Shown here piece after piece: positions 37,433-45,199 of a DNA stretch of 64,000 nucleotides. The notes below the pieces were generated by a model. The model saw only the letters and a program-made list of their open reading frames with translations. It was not told where the DNA came from and ran no database searches. A program made the translations under genes and the position numbers. The stretch is taken from NCBI GenBank assembly GCA_964412195.1, contig CAYPNP010000004.1:1-64000 (forward strand), written 5' to 3'. How positions within the stretch are numbered: the first letter of the stretch is position 1; the number at the start of each line of letters is the position of its first letter. The stretch is from CAYPNP01 sp964412195. Its GTDB lineage: Bacteria; Acidobacteriota; JAAYUB01.

Positions 37433-40400
37433 TTACCGCCAGTCGCCGGCGGCGACGAAGCCGGCCCAGAAGAAGGGGTGGGTGCTCTGCCCGCGGGCCC
37501 GCCGCTCCTGCAGCAGGGTCCGGTAGGTCCGATTCACCGCCTGGGCCGTGCTCAGGCTCCGGCTGAAACGGCCGGCGTACAGCTCCGCCATCCAGCGGCG
37601 GGTGGCCTCGTCCCCCACCGGCCACAGGCTCATGATGACCGTCCGCGCCCCCGCCACCTGGAAGGCCCGCCGCAAGCCGAACGCCCCTTCGCCCACCTCG
37701 ATCTTCCCCACCCCCGTGTCGCAGGCCGAGAGCACCGCCCACTCCACCCCGGACAGGTCCAGCGCGGCGATCTCCTCCGCCGTCAGGATGCCGTCCTCTT
37801 CGTCCGGGCTGGCATTGTTCCGCCGGTTGGCCCCGGCCAGGGCCAGGCCCGAGCGCAGCAGCGGGTTCTCGCCGGTGACGATCAGGGTGGCCGGGGCGTC
37901 GACCGGATCCAGCACGAAGTCCCGCGGCCAGGGCTCGTCCAGGAAGAATCCGTGGGTGGCCAGGTGCAGCACCTGCCGGCCCGGCGCCAGCTGCTTGAAC
38001 GCCGCCTCGCTGGCCTGCGCACCGATCAGCCGGATCACTTCCGGAGACACAGCGGCCGGGCCCGTGGCGGACCGGGTCCCTGGGTCCGAAGGGGCCTTCG
38101 GGTGCTGCCAGGCGGCCACCACCGCCGTGACCTCCGCCGCCGAGCGCGGTAGGGCTTCAAACTCGAGGGAGACAAAATCGCCGCTGCCGGAGTGGCCGCC
38201 CCGGAAGGAAGCCGGTGCGGGCTTCGCCTCCCCCGCTGCGGCCGGCATCGACAGCGCGGCAAGGGCCGTTCCCGGCAGCGCCGCGGCGTTAAAGGCCGGA
38301 TCGCCCAGAGCCAGGATACCTGCGCCTTTTCGCCCCTCTTCCAGGGGGAGCAAGTCCCGCTCGGCCATCAGGTAATGGAAGTTCCACCCCGCATCCACCA
38401 GGTAGCCGCTTGGTCCGTTTGGAAGCGCGGCGAAGTTGACCAGGTGAAGGCTCCCGTCGGGCACCACGAACACGGTCGGCGTGCCGACGAGGCCGTCCTG
38501 CACCGGGTCCCAGACCAGCGCCCGCAGCGCCGCGCCGCATTCCCTGTACTCGCGCTCCGCCTGCTTCAACCCACGGCCGGGCGCCTCCGCGACATGGGCG
38601 GCTGACTCCCGCAGCGCCTGCACCCGGGTGTCGATCGGCTCGGCCGGCCCCAGCGGCACGAGTCGGGGCATTGCGTCGCCCCTCCGCAGTACCATGACCA
38701 GATAGGCCGGGTGCTTGCTGGCCGGTGGCGGTCCCAGCGGTCCGGCCGTGACGGGCAGATCGGTCCGGGGGTAGCGGACGTAGGACACCAGCGCGCACCC
38801 CGGAGGGATGGCCGCGGATACCTCCGCCCACCCTGCCTGACGGCGGGACAGTTCCCGCCGGAAGGCGATGACCCGGTCGGCCAATTGCCGTTCCATCTCT
38901 TCCTTCCGCCGGGCGGTCTGGTCCAGGTCCGCCCGGTATCGCTCCAGGGGAGTGTTCCCGGGGCCGCGCACGGCCAGTTGGGCCAGGTGCCGGCTGGCGA
39001 CGGCATACTCTTCCGCCAGCCGGACGCCGGAGGAGTCCGCCGTGCCGGCCGCTGCCCGGTGCCGGGCGGCCATCTCGTCGAACACCAGGGCGCGGGACCG
39101 GACGACCGCCTCGAACACATTCTTACGGTTCTCCGGGTTCTGCAGCGGGGGCGTGCCGGCCAGGCTCAGGGCCAGCGGCAGACAGGGGTCGTTCAGCGCG
39201 GAGTAGGTCAGCGCCAGACGCTCGGGCATGGGCCGGATGGCGAAGCGCAGGTGGGCGGTGCGGATCGACTCGGCCCGCAGCGCGTCGCGGAGGGCTTCGT
39301 CGAATTGGCCGCTCAACGCCCGGACTGCCGCCAGGCCGGCCAGGGGCTCCGTCAGCGCGTAGTGGTCCGGGCCGAGGTCCTTTTCCCGGATATCCAGGGA
39401 CCGACGGTAATTCGCTTCGGCCTGTGGAAGATCCCCCGCCTTCAGGGCCAGGGCGCCGAGCTGGTTCAGGGGAGCGGTCGCCTCCGGAAGGCCCGGATGG
39501 AGCCTCTCCAGGATGGCCAGGGACCGCTCCAATTCCACCCGGGCGGCCGACAGGTCCCCCCGGGCGATCAGCAGCTTGCCGTATCCGCCCGATATCGCCG
39601 CCATCGAGGGAGACTCCGGGGCAAGTTGTTCCTGGATCGCCAGGGCCTCGCGATAATACTGGACGGCTCCCGGCAAGTCCCCCTCCTTGAATGCCGCGCT
39701 TCCCAGATTGGACAGAACGCCGGCGTAGCTTTCGGTATGCTGTGCCTCGCCTTCCACGTACATCGACTGCGCCCGCTGCCAATAGTCCCGGGCGACGGAC
39801 AAATCCCCCGCCTGGAAAGCGAGACATCCCAGACTGGCCAAGAAATCCGCATAGTCGACAAAAACACCGTGTTCCTTCAAAGACTCCACGATCGGCTGGG
39901 CCTTCCGGTAATACTTTTCCGCGGCTCCAAAATCCCCCTCACTTTTCCATAGACACCAACCCATATTCCTGTAGGCATCCGCGGCGATCGCATGAGCAGG
40001 GTTATACTCCAGAGCTATTTCCAGGGAGAGTTCCAAGTTGGAGGAGGCCGCCTTCCAATTGTCCAAGCGGCAATGGATGGACCCGATCGTACTCAGACAA
40101 ACCGCAATATTATACTTGACCGACCAACGCTCGGGGCTCAACACTTCCAGTATTTCCAGTATTTCCAAGGCCCCCTCGGCTAGATCCAGCGCCGACCAGT
40201 AATGACCTCGATAAGCCTGTATCACACCGCAAAGACGCAATATCTCGGCATGCTCCACGGATCCCGGAGCCACGGCTTCCACCAGGTCCGCGGCCTGATT
40301 CAGATATTCCTCGGCCGCATCCCATTTACCGGCGGCCATTTCACAGCCACTGCGGTCACTCAGAGCCACGGCGCATTCCAGGGAACGGGGCGCGTGCTGC

Positions 40401-41140
40401 CGGTAGATGGCCAATGCCGTATCCAGCAAACGCTGGGCCGGCCCCATGGCCCCCACGCCATTGAGAAAAGCAAACCCCGCTTGGTGCAGGGCAAGGGCAC
40501 AACCCAAGGGGCGTCTCGTCTCAGCCTCGGCCACGGCGATGGCTTCATCCAGGTAGTGGTTCCATTTGGACTTGTCCTTCGAGATCACGTAGGTGTTGAG
40601 CAGGACGTTCACCAGGCAAATTACCTGTTCCGGGCCGGCATCGAGCGCGGCCCACGCCCGGGCCGATTGCTCCCAGGCCTCCAGCGACTCGTCCAGGCAG
40701 TCCTTGTCCCCCTCCTCGGCCATACCCCCCAATGCAACCGCTTGCAGCATCAGCCCGAACGCCGTGCCCACCGCGTCCCCTTCCTCCCGGGAGATCGCCA
40801 GCACCTGGGCCGCAACCCCCGACAATTTCTCTGGATGACACCAACATGCTTCCCTGAACCAGTTCGCCACCGTGTCCGGGCCGGTATAAAAGATGCCGTC
40901 TCTATATCGACTGTCCAGATGATCAGCCGCTTGAGGACCTTGCTCGATTCGAAGATCTGCCTCCAGGTCGGCCCTCTCCAGGATCTTGATGATGGCCGGG
41001 GAAAGTTTCAGGGAGAGCGGCCGGTCGGGGTCTTCCGGGATCCGCCCCTGGGTCTGTCCCGGGTCCGCGGCAGCCTGAAAACCGGCGCAAACGATGAAGA
41101 ATATAATGATACCCAGCCCCGGCACGCCGTGCTTGCCCAT
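37433..41140 (-). CDS. TPR-CHAT protein (caspase-like peptidase family)
   Basis: The protein has 1235 residues. A short signal or membrane segment (about 8-25) is followed by a long array of TPR repeats (about 100-620, many with A-x-x-Y-Y-R-K/E-A pattern), a helical linker, and a C-terminal CHAT domain (about 850-1235). The predicted catalytic dyad is visible: His1063 in H-L-A-T-H-G-F-F and Cys1140 in L-S-A-C-D-T-G. CHAT proteases cleave partner proteins in defence or cell-death pathways in several characterised bacterial systems; targets here are unknown. I chose the ATG at 41140 with GGAGGG upstream. It is the last gene of an ECF sigma/anti-sigma operon. Confidence 0.88.
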   Translation of the reverse strand: MGKHGVPGLGIIIFFIVCAGFQAAADPGQTQGRIPEDPDRPLSLKLSPAIIKILERADLEADLRIEQGPQAADHLDSRYRDGIFYTGPDTVANWFREACWCHPEKLSGVAAQVLAISREEGDAVGTAFGLMLQAVALGGMAEEGDKDCLDESLEAWEQSARAWAALDAGPEQVICLVNVLLNTYVISKDKSKWNHYLDEAIAVAEAETRRPLGCALALHQAGFAFLNGVGAMGPAQRLLDTALAIYRQHAPRSLECAVALSDRSGCEMAAGKWDAAEEYLNQAADLVEAVAPGSVEHAEILRLCGVIQAYRGHYWSALDLAEGALEILEILEVLSPERWSVKYNIAVCLSTIGSIHCRLDNWKAASSNLELSLEIALEYNPAHAIAADAYRNMGWCLWKSEGDFGAAEKYYRKAQPIVESLKEHGVFVDYADFLASLGCLAFQAGDLSVARDYWQRAQSMYVEGEAQHTESYAGVLSNLGSAAFKEGDLPGAVQYYREALAIQEQLAPESPSMAAISGGYGKLLIARGDLSAARVELERSLAILERLHPGLPEATAPLNQLGALALKAGDLPQAEANYRRSLDIREKDLGPDHYALTEPLAGLAAVRALSGQFDEALRDALRAESIRTAHLRFAIRPMPERLALTYSALNDPCLPLALSLAGTPPLQNPENRKNVFEAVVRSRALVFDEMAARHRAAAGTADSSGVRLAEEYAVASRHLAQLAVRGPGNTPLERYRADLDQTARRKEEMERQLADRVIAFRRELSRRQAGWAEVSAAIPPGCALVSYVRYPRTDLPVTAGPLGPPPASKHPAYLVMVLRRGDAMPRLVPLGPAEPIDTRVQALRESAAHVAEAPGRGLKQAEREYRECGAALRALVWDPVQDGLVGTPTVFVVPDGSLHLVNFAALPNGPSGYLVDAGWNFHYLMAERDLLPLEEGRKGAGILALGDPAFNAAALPGTALAALSMPAAAGEAKPAPASFRGGHSGSGDFVSLEFEALPRSAAEVTAVVAAWQHPKAPSDPGTRSATGPAAVSPEVIRLIGAQASEAAFKQLAPGRQVLHLATHGFFLDEPWPRDFVLDPVDAPATLIVTGENPLLRSGLALAGANRRNNASPDEEDGILTAEEIAALDLSGVEWAVLSACDTGVGKIEVGEGAFGLRRAFQVAGARTVIMSLWPVGDEATRRWMAELYAGRFSRSLSTAQAVNRTYRTLLQERRARGQSTHPFFWAGFVAAGDWR

Positions 41141-41163
41141 GGTTCCCTCCATTTATCAGTCCC

Positions 41164-42258
41164 TCAGTCGAGCTCCTCCAAACGCTTCAGGAGTTGTTCC
41201 CCCTCATTCTGAAAATCCCCCTTGAGACCGATGACCTGGCGAAGCTCGGCCTCCGCCGTGGCGACGTCCTGCTTCTGCAAGTGCGCCTTGGCCATGAGGA
41301 GGTGGGCCTCTTCGAGGTACGGCGAATCGCCCAGGGCTGCGACCTGGCGGAGGCGGCGGATGCCCGCGTCGGTGCGGCCCGTGAGCAGATCGCAGGCGCC
41401 GAGGAAGAAGGCGACGTTGGCGGCCTCGGGATCCTTGGCCGCGGCCTGCTGCAGGCCGGGGATGGCCGCGGCGTAGTCGTGCTTCTGGTAGTGCCGCATG
41501 GCCTGCCGGAACAGACGCTGGGCCTCGTCCTCGGGGCCGCGCAGCTCGGCCGGCGCGTACGCCGGCGGCTCGATGCGGGCCAGCTCGCGCAGGCGGGCCA
41601 GTTGCTCTGGTGGAAGCGCCTGGGCCGGGGGGGTGGCGGGCTGGGTGGCGGAAGTGGACGGGGTGGACGAAGTGGACGGGGTGGACGACGTGGACGAAGT
41701 GGACGGAGTGGAGGGTGTGGAGGAGGATGTCGTGGTGACGGTTGTGGCGGTGGTGGTGGGAAGTCCCCCGAGGCCGGGCGCCCCGGTGGCGGCCGCGCCG
41801 GAGCCGGGCGCCGGCGTGGTGCCGGGACGGGACGTGGAGGTGGTATCGAGGCCGGACGTCTGCGCCTGCCCCGGGGTGGTGGCGACCGTCGGAATGCCGG
41901 CAACGGGCGGGCCGGCCGGCTTCGGAGCGTGGAGGCCGAGGCTCCAGAGGACCAGCACCGCCATCACCAGGGCCGCGGCGGCGGCCAGAGCCCAGGCGGA
42001 TTTGTGGCGGAGGACGGATCCCAAGGCGGTCATGGCCCGGACGGACCGGCTGCGAAGGTAAGGGATGGGGGGTTCCTCCGGGCGGGGCTGCGGCAACCGG
42101 GACAGCTCCTGCCGAAGGGCGCGCAGCGTCTCCAGCTCCCCGAAGCACTTCGCGCACTCGAAGAAGTGGAGCTCCACCGCCGCCTGTTCGTCCTCCGTCA
42201 AACCTCGGGCGAGGTATTTTTCCAGCAGCTCCTGTTCCCGGATTTCCGCGCAATGCAT
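41164..42258 (-). CDS. zinc-finger anti-sigma-like protein with TPR end
   Basis: The protein has 364 residues. The N-terminus has the anti-sigma zinc motif H-F-F-E-C-A-K-C (HxxxCxxC). A single membrane helix follows (about residues 88-110), then a long Ser/Thr/Pro linker (about 125-210) and TPR-like helices (about 230-364; A-I-P-G-L-Q-Q-A-A, A-K-A-H-L-Q-K). It would hold the ECF sigma factor at the membrane and sense something through the outer TPR part. AAGGGAG precedes the ATG at 42258. The gaps to its neighbours are 11 nt upstream and 23 nt downstream, so it is an operon. Confidence 0.82.
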   Translation of the reverse strand: MHCAEIREQELLEKYLARGLTEDEQAAVELHFFECAKCFGELETLRALRQELSRLPQPRPEEPPIPYLRSRSVRAMTALGSVLRHKSAWALAAAAALVMAVLVLWSLGLHAPKPAGPPVAGIPTVATTPGQAQTSGLDTTSTSRPGTTPAPGSGAAATGAPGLGGLPTTTATTVTTTSSSTPSTPSTSSTSSTPSTSSTPSTSATQPATPPAQALPPEQLARLRELARIEPPAYAPAELRGPEDEAQRLFRQAMRHYQKHDYAAAIPGLQQAAAKDPEAANVAFFLGACDLLTGRTDAGIRRLRQVAALGDSPYLEEAHLLMAKAHLQKQDVATAEAELRQVIGLKGDFQNEGEQLLKRLEELD

Positions 42259-42269
42259 AGGGACTCCCT

Positions 42270-42830
42270 TTAATAGTGGTTCGGACTGGCCGTTCGTGAC
42301 CAGGCCTGCACCAATTTCCGTATTCGCCGCATCGCCCGTGACTTTCGTTGGCGCACCGCCTCCGGCGTCAGCCCCAGCCGCCGGGCGATCTCCGCCGGCG
42401 GCAGACCCTCGGCCAGGGACAGCTGCAGGACGGCCCGCTCGCCGGCGTTCAGCCGCTCCAGCGCCTCGCGGACGAACCGCCGCCGGTCGGCCTGCTCCAG
42501 CAGGTCCTCCGAATTTTCCGTCGTTTCCGGAGCCGGGTCCCGCCCCGGCTGCGGCAGTTCCCGGGACTGACGGACACGGAAATAGTGGTTCACCAGGTTG
42601 CGGGCGGTGCCGTGGACGTAGGCGGCCAGTCTGTCCTCGTTCCGCAGCCGCCCCTCCCGGAGGGCCTGGATGACCTGCAGCAGGACCTCCTGGGCCAGGT
42701 CGCGCGCCGCCTCGGCGTCCCGCGTGCGCACCAGGGCCATGACGAAGACGGGCCCCCGGAACCGCCGCACCAGCTCCTCCTCGGCGGACGGGTCCCCCTG
42801 CAGGATGTGCTGCACCAGCGAAGCGTTCAT
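42270..42830 (-). CDS. ECF-type sigma-70 factor
   Basis: The protein has 186 residues. Region 2 has A-A-R-D-L-A-Q-E-V-L-L-Q-V and R-L-A-A-Y-V-H-G-T-A-R-N-L-V. Region 4 has a helix-turn-helix L-P-P-A-E-I-A-R-R-L-G-L-T-P-E-A-V-R. It is the first gene of the sigma/anti-sigma/CHAT operon. No clear Shine-Dalgarno is seen before the ATG. The strong promoter at 43088-43116 would give a leader of about 250 nt. Confidence 0.9.
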   Translation of the reverse strand: MNASLVQHILQGDPSAEEELVRRFRGPVFVMALVRTRDAEAARDLAQEVLLQVIQALREGRLRNEDRLAAYVHGTARNLVNHYFRVRQSRELPQPGRDPAPETTENSEDLLEQADRRRFVREALERLNAGERAVLQLSLAEGLPPAEIARRLGLTPEAVRQRKSRAMRRIRKLVQAWSRTASPNHY

Positions 42831-43645
42831 GGTTCGGGCGGCCGCCCCGCCGCCCCCGCACGGTCTTCAGCGCGGACCACGGGGCAGGCTCCCGCGCCGT
42901 GGTTCGCTTCACCCGGACTTGAATGGCGCCGGCGCTCCTCGGCCGGCCGTGGATTCCCGCCTCTTGCGGTACGGTGGACTGACAACCCCTCGACTTCAGC
43001 CCGGCGCCCCGGCCTCCTGGCCCCGCGCGAAGGGTTCGTTCTGGCTCCGCGACGGGCGGATCCGGGGCGGTTCACTATTTTGTATCAATTATAGGGCAGG
43101 AAATTGTCGTTTTCAATTGCGAATTGGGATCCGCGGACATCGGACTTCGGACATCGGGGCTCGGGGCTCGGGGCTCAGGCAATTGCGGATTTCGGATTGC
43201 GGATTGCGGATTGCGGATTGAAACCCTTTCGTGTGGTTCGTGTATTTCGTGGTTCCGATTGCGGAGTCTTCTTTTACGGATTGCGGAGATACCGCAAAGG
43301 CGCAAAGGACGCGAAGAATTCAACGCAGATTTACGCTGATGGATTATGATTGCTTATGATCCATCCCTGGTTTGGATCATATTGAATCATAAAGAATCTG
43401 CGTCGATCTGCGTTGAATGATTGGATCGCGGATTGAAACCCTTTCGTGTGGTTCGTGTGGTTCGTGGTTCCGATTGCGGATTGCGGATTTCGGATTGCGG
43501 ATTGGAACCTATCAGATTTCTCTGTGTCCTCTGTGCCTCTGTGGTGAATTCCCCATTTGCGGATTGCGGTTTGGAACCCTATGGATTTCTTTGTGTCCTT
43601 CGTGCCTTTGTGGTGAATCCCCGGCTGGCTGCTTGCCCGATCGTT
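42831..43645. repeat. leader of the sigma operon, then composite repeat copy 2
   Basis: Bases 42831-43080 would be a transcribed leader of the ECF operon with no conserved gene. From 43125 on, heptamer GGATTGC units and TTCGTGTGGTTCGTGTATTTCG are followed by the inverted composite repeat (43270-43551). It contains the palindromic CAACGCAGAT core and the 32-bp repeat at 43520-43551. A second, diverged copy of the last motif is at 43588-43620. Confidence 0.75.
43088..43116 (-). promoter_or_regulatory. strong sigma-70-type promoter of the ECF/CHAT operon
   Basis: On the minus strand TTGAAA (43116-43111) and a perfect TATAAT (43093-43088) are 17 bp apart. This is among the best promoters in the window. 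It lies directly beside repeat DNA; part of the -35 is in the ATTGCGAATTGG unit. Confidence 0.75.
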
Positions 43646-43894
43646 TCAATTGATGCGGAAGCGGCAGCGGATGGCGCGCTCGAGGCGGGGGCGGATGACC
43701 AGGTCGAAGACCCCCTCGCGGCCGGGGAAGAGGCGGGAGAGGCGGCGGCGCAGGCCCTCCACCATGAGGTAGGCGCGGTCGAGCGTCAGCCCGGGCTGGG
43801 TCTGGATCAGCGCCAGGGTGAGGTCGGTGAGCAGGCGGCCGCGGCGGATCTGCCGGTCCTCGGCTTCCAGGTCGTTTTCGGGGATGTCAGCCAT
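43646..43894 (-). CDS. small hypothetical protein
   Basis: The product has 82 residues, basic and helical (R-R-G-R-L-L-T-D-L-T-L-A-L-I-Q, L-M-V-E-G-L-R-R-R-L-S-R-L-F). It looks like a small DNA- or protein-binding helical bundle, but no family is recognised. The ribosome binding site is weak and a start three codons earlier is possible. It lies between repeats. Confidence 0.45.
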   Translation of the reverse strand: MADIPENDLEAEDRQIRRGRLLTDLTLALIQTQPGLTLDRAYLMVEGLRRRLSRLFPGREGVFDLVIRPRLERAIRCRFRIN

Positions 43895-43931
43895 GGTCCG
43901 CACCGGATCCGAGAATTCCGCCTAGCCATTG

Positions 43932-44060
43932 ATTCACCGCAGAGACGCGGAGACGCAGAGAAATCCAAGATCCACTGATCGGCAAATGGCCGAATTCTTT
44001 CCCGCTGTTCCTTGGGCGGAATTCCGTTTTCTCCGCGCCTCAGCGGCTCCGCGGTGAGGA
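43932..44060. repeat. inverted GAGACGCGGAGACGCAGAG / CTCCGCGCCTCAGCGGCTCC repeats
   Basis: A diverged member of the CACAGAGGCACAGAG family at 43932-43960 faces an inverted diverged copy at 44030-44060, with about 70 bp between. The unit lies just downstream of the glutaredoxin-like selenoprotein gene. Confidence 0.5.
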
Positions 44061-44080
44061 ACGATCCAGTATCAACCTCG

Positions 44081-44099
44081 GCCGGGAAGACTTCCCGGC
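44081..44099 (-). terminator. hairpin downstream of the Uxx-star selenoprotein gene
   Basis: GCCGGGA and TCCCGGC form a 7-bp GC-rich stem 13 nt beyond the stop codon. No T tract follows, so it may protect the 3' end or act with Rho instead of being an intrinsic terminator. Confidence 0.4.
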
Positions 44100-44111
44100 G
44101 GGTCAGACGCC

Positions 44112-44330
44112 TCAGGTACCGCCCCAGCCGACCGTGACCCGGCCGTCCTCCACGATGACCGGCACGTCCCGCTCGCCCCGGGTGACCTGCAGCATCTCGT
44201 TCATGACCGCGGGCGACTGGTAGACGTTGCGGTAGTCCACGGCATACCCTTTTTCCCCGTAATCCTTACGGGCGTTGGCGGTGTACGGTCAGGTGTCCTT
44301 GCCGAAGATGGTGACTTTCTTGGGGGGCAT
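44112..44330 (-). CDS. glutaredoxin-like selenoprotein, Uxx-star type (UGA at 44291-44289 = Sec)
   Basis: The frame from the ATG at 44330 to the TGA at 44112 encodes 72 residues with one internal TGA at codon 14. It begins K-K-V-T-I-F-G-K-D-T-U-P-Y-T, the glutaredoxin-fold first strand and redox loop with Sec at the active position. It continues with a helix A-R-K-D-Y-G, a V-P-V-I-V cis-Pro strand and the ending G-W-G-G-T. That matches the small Uxx-star (seleno)protein family known from Sec-using bacteria. A strong AAAGGAG lies seven nt before the ATG. A perfect 7-bp hairpin follows the UGA. Its role is probably as a thiol/selenol reductant; partners are unknown. Standard gene finding misses it because of the UGA. 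Confidence 0.88.
44255..44291 (-). promoter_or_regulatory. candidate bacterial SECIS of the Uxx-star gene
   Basis: In the transcript, CCCGUAA and UUACGGG form a perfect 7-bp stem closed by a GGA loop. Counted from the U of UGA, the loop is at positions 27-29 with G in the first two places. This agrees with the known rule of a G in the apical loop 16-37 nt after the UGA. Confidence 0.65.
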
Positions 44331-44611
44331 GTCGGGTCTCCTTTCGAAGATCGGGTTCCGGGACGCAGGCGCCCTGTTGCATCTCGCCGTTCATCTCGGG
44401 TCCGCAAGATCCGGTCCACTACTCATCGGATGCGGGGGGCGGGCGTTCAGATGCGGGTCCGCCGGACGGAGCCAATTGGAAATTTGAAATCTCAGATTGC
44501 AAACCATCGACCGGCAGCCGGATGCATCCACTTGAAATTTGAGATCTCAACCGACTCTTAACAAGAGAGTCTCTCGGGACGCTTATCGGCGGAGGCGGGC
44601 GGCAGGCCTGA
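44331..44611. repeat. intergenic AAATTTGAAATCTCA repeats
   Basis: GGAAATTTGAAATCTCAG (44476-44495) recurs as TTGAAATTTGAGATCTCA (44533-44550). A small hairpin ACTCT/AGAGT lies at 44554-44570. No gene is seen. Confidence 0.5.
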
Positions 44612-45169
44612 TCATGCTTCGGACAGCGCCCGCAGCGCCCGGGCGTACGCCTGATAGGTGTGCGGGTCGTAGAGCATGAAGCCCACCCGCGCCGGCGCCC
44701 CGTGCCGCGCCAGGAAGTCCCGGACCGCGGCCAGGGCCACCGGGGCGGCCTTCTCGACAGGATAGCCGTAGATCCCGGTGCTGATGGACGGGAAGACCAC
44801 GTGGGCCAACCCGTGCTCGCGGGCCAGCTCCAGGCTCGCGGTGTAGCAGCTCGCCAGGGTCTCGGCCTCCCGCACCCCGCCGCCCTGCCAGACCGGCCCC
44901 ACCGTGTGGATGACGTGCCGCGCCGGCAGCCGCCCGCCGGTGGTGATCACCGCCTGACCGGCCGGCAGCCGGCCGATGCGGGCCACGATCCGCCGGCAGT
45001 CCTCCAGGATGGCCGGCCCGCCGGCCCGGTGGATGGCGCCGTCCACCCCGCCCCCGCCCAGCAGGGACGAGTTGGCGGCGTTCACGACGGCGTCGGCTGC
45101 GGTGGCGGTGATGTCGCCCTGCCGCAGCTCGATGGCGCAGGCGCCGACAGGCAGATGTTCTTCCGGCAT
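44612..45169 (-). CDS. ymdB: macrodomain protein (O-acetyl-ADP-ribose deacetylase-like)
   Basis: The protein has 185 residues. It carries the MacroD/YmdB signature: G-D-I-T near residue 19, V-V-N-A-A-N-S-S-L-L-G-G-G-G-V-D-G-A-I, and the later S-I-S-T-G-I-Y-G-Y-P. Such proteins bind ADP-ribose and hydrolyse O-acetyl-ADP-ribose or mono-ADP-ribosyl groups. GGAGGG precedes the ATG. It lies 30 nt downstream of the hybrid kinase on the same strand as its likely operon neighbour. Confidence 0.92.
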   Translation of the reverse strand: MPEEHLPVGACAIELRQGDITATAADAVVNAANSSLLGGGGVDGAIHRAGGPAILEDCRRIVARIGRLPAGQAVITTGGRLPARHVIHTVGPVWQGGGVREAETLASCYTASLELAREHGLAHVVFPSISTGIYGYPVEKAAPVALAAVRDFLARHGAPARVGFMLYDPHTYQAYARALRALSEA

Positions 45170-45199
45170 GGTTCCCTCCGGCCGGGGAGGCGGCCCGGC

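Noticed and set aside
42831..43080. Riboswitch in the ECF operon leader.
   Set aside because: The leader is long, but I could not match any known riboswitch core by eye; folding and covariance search would be needed.
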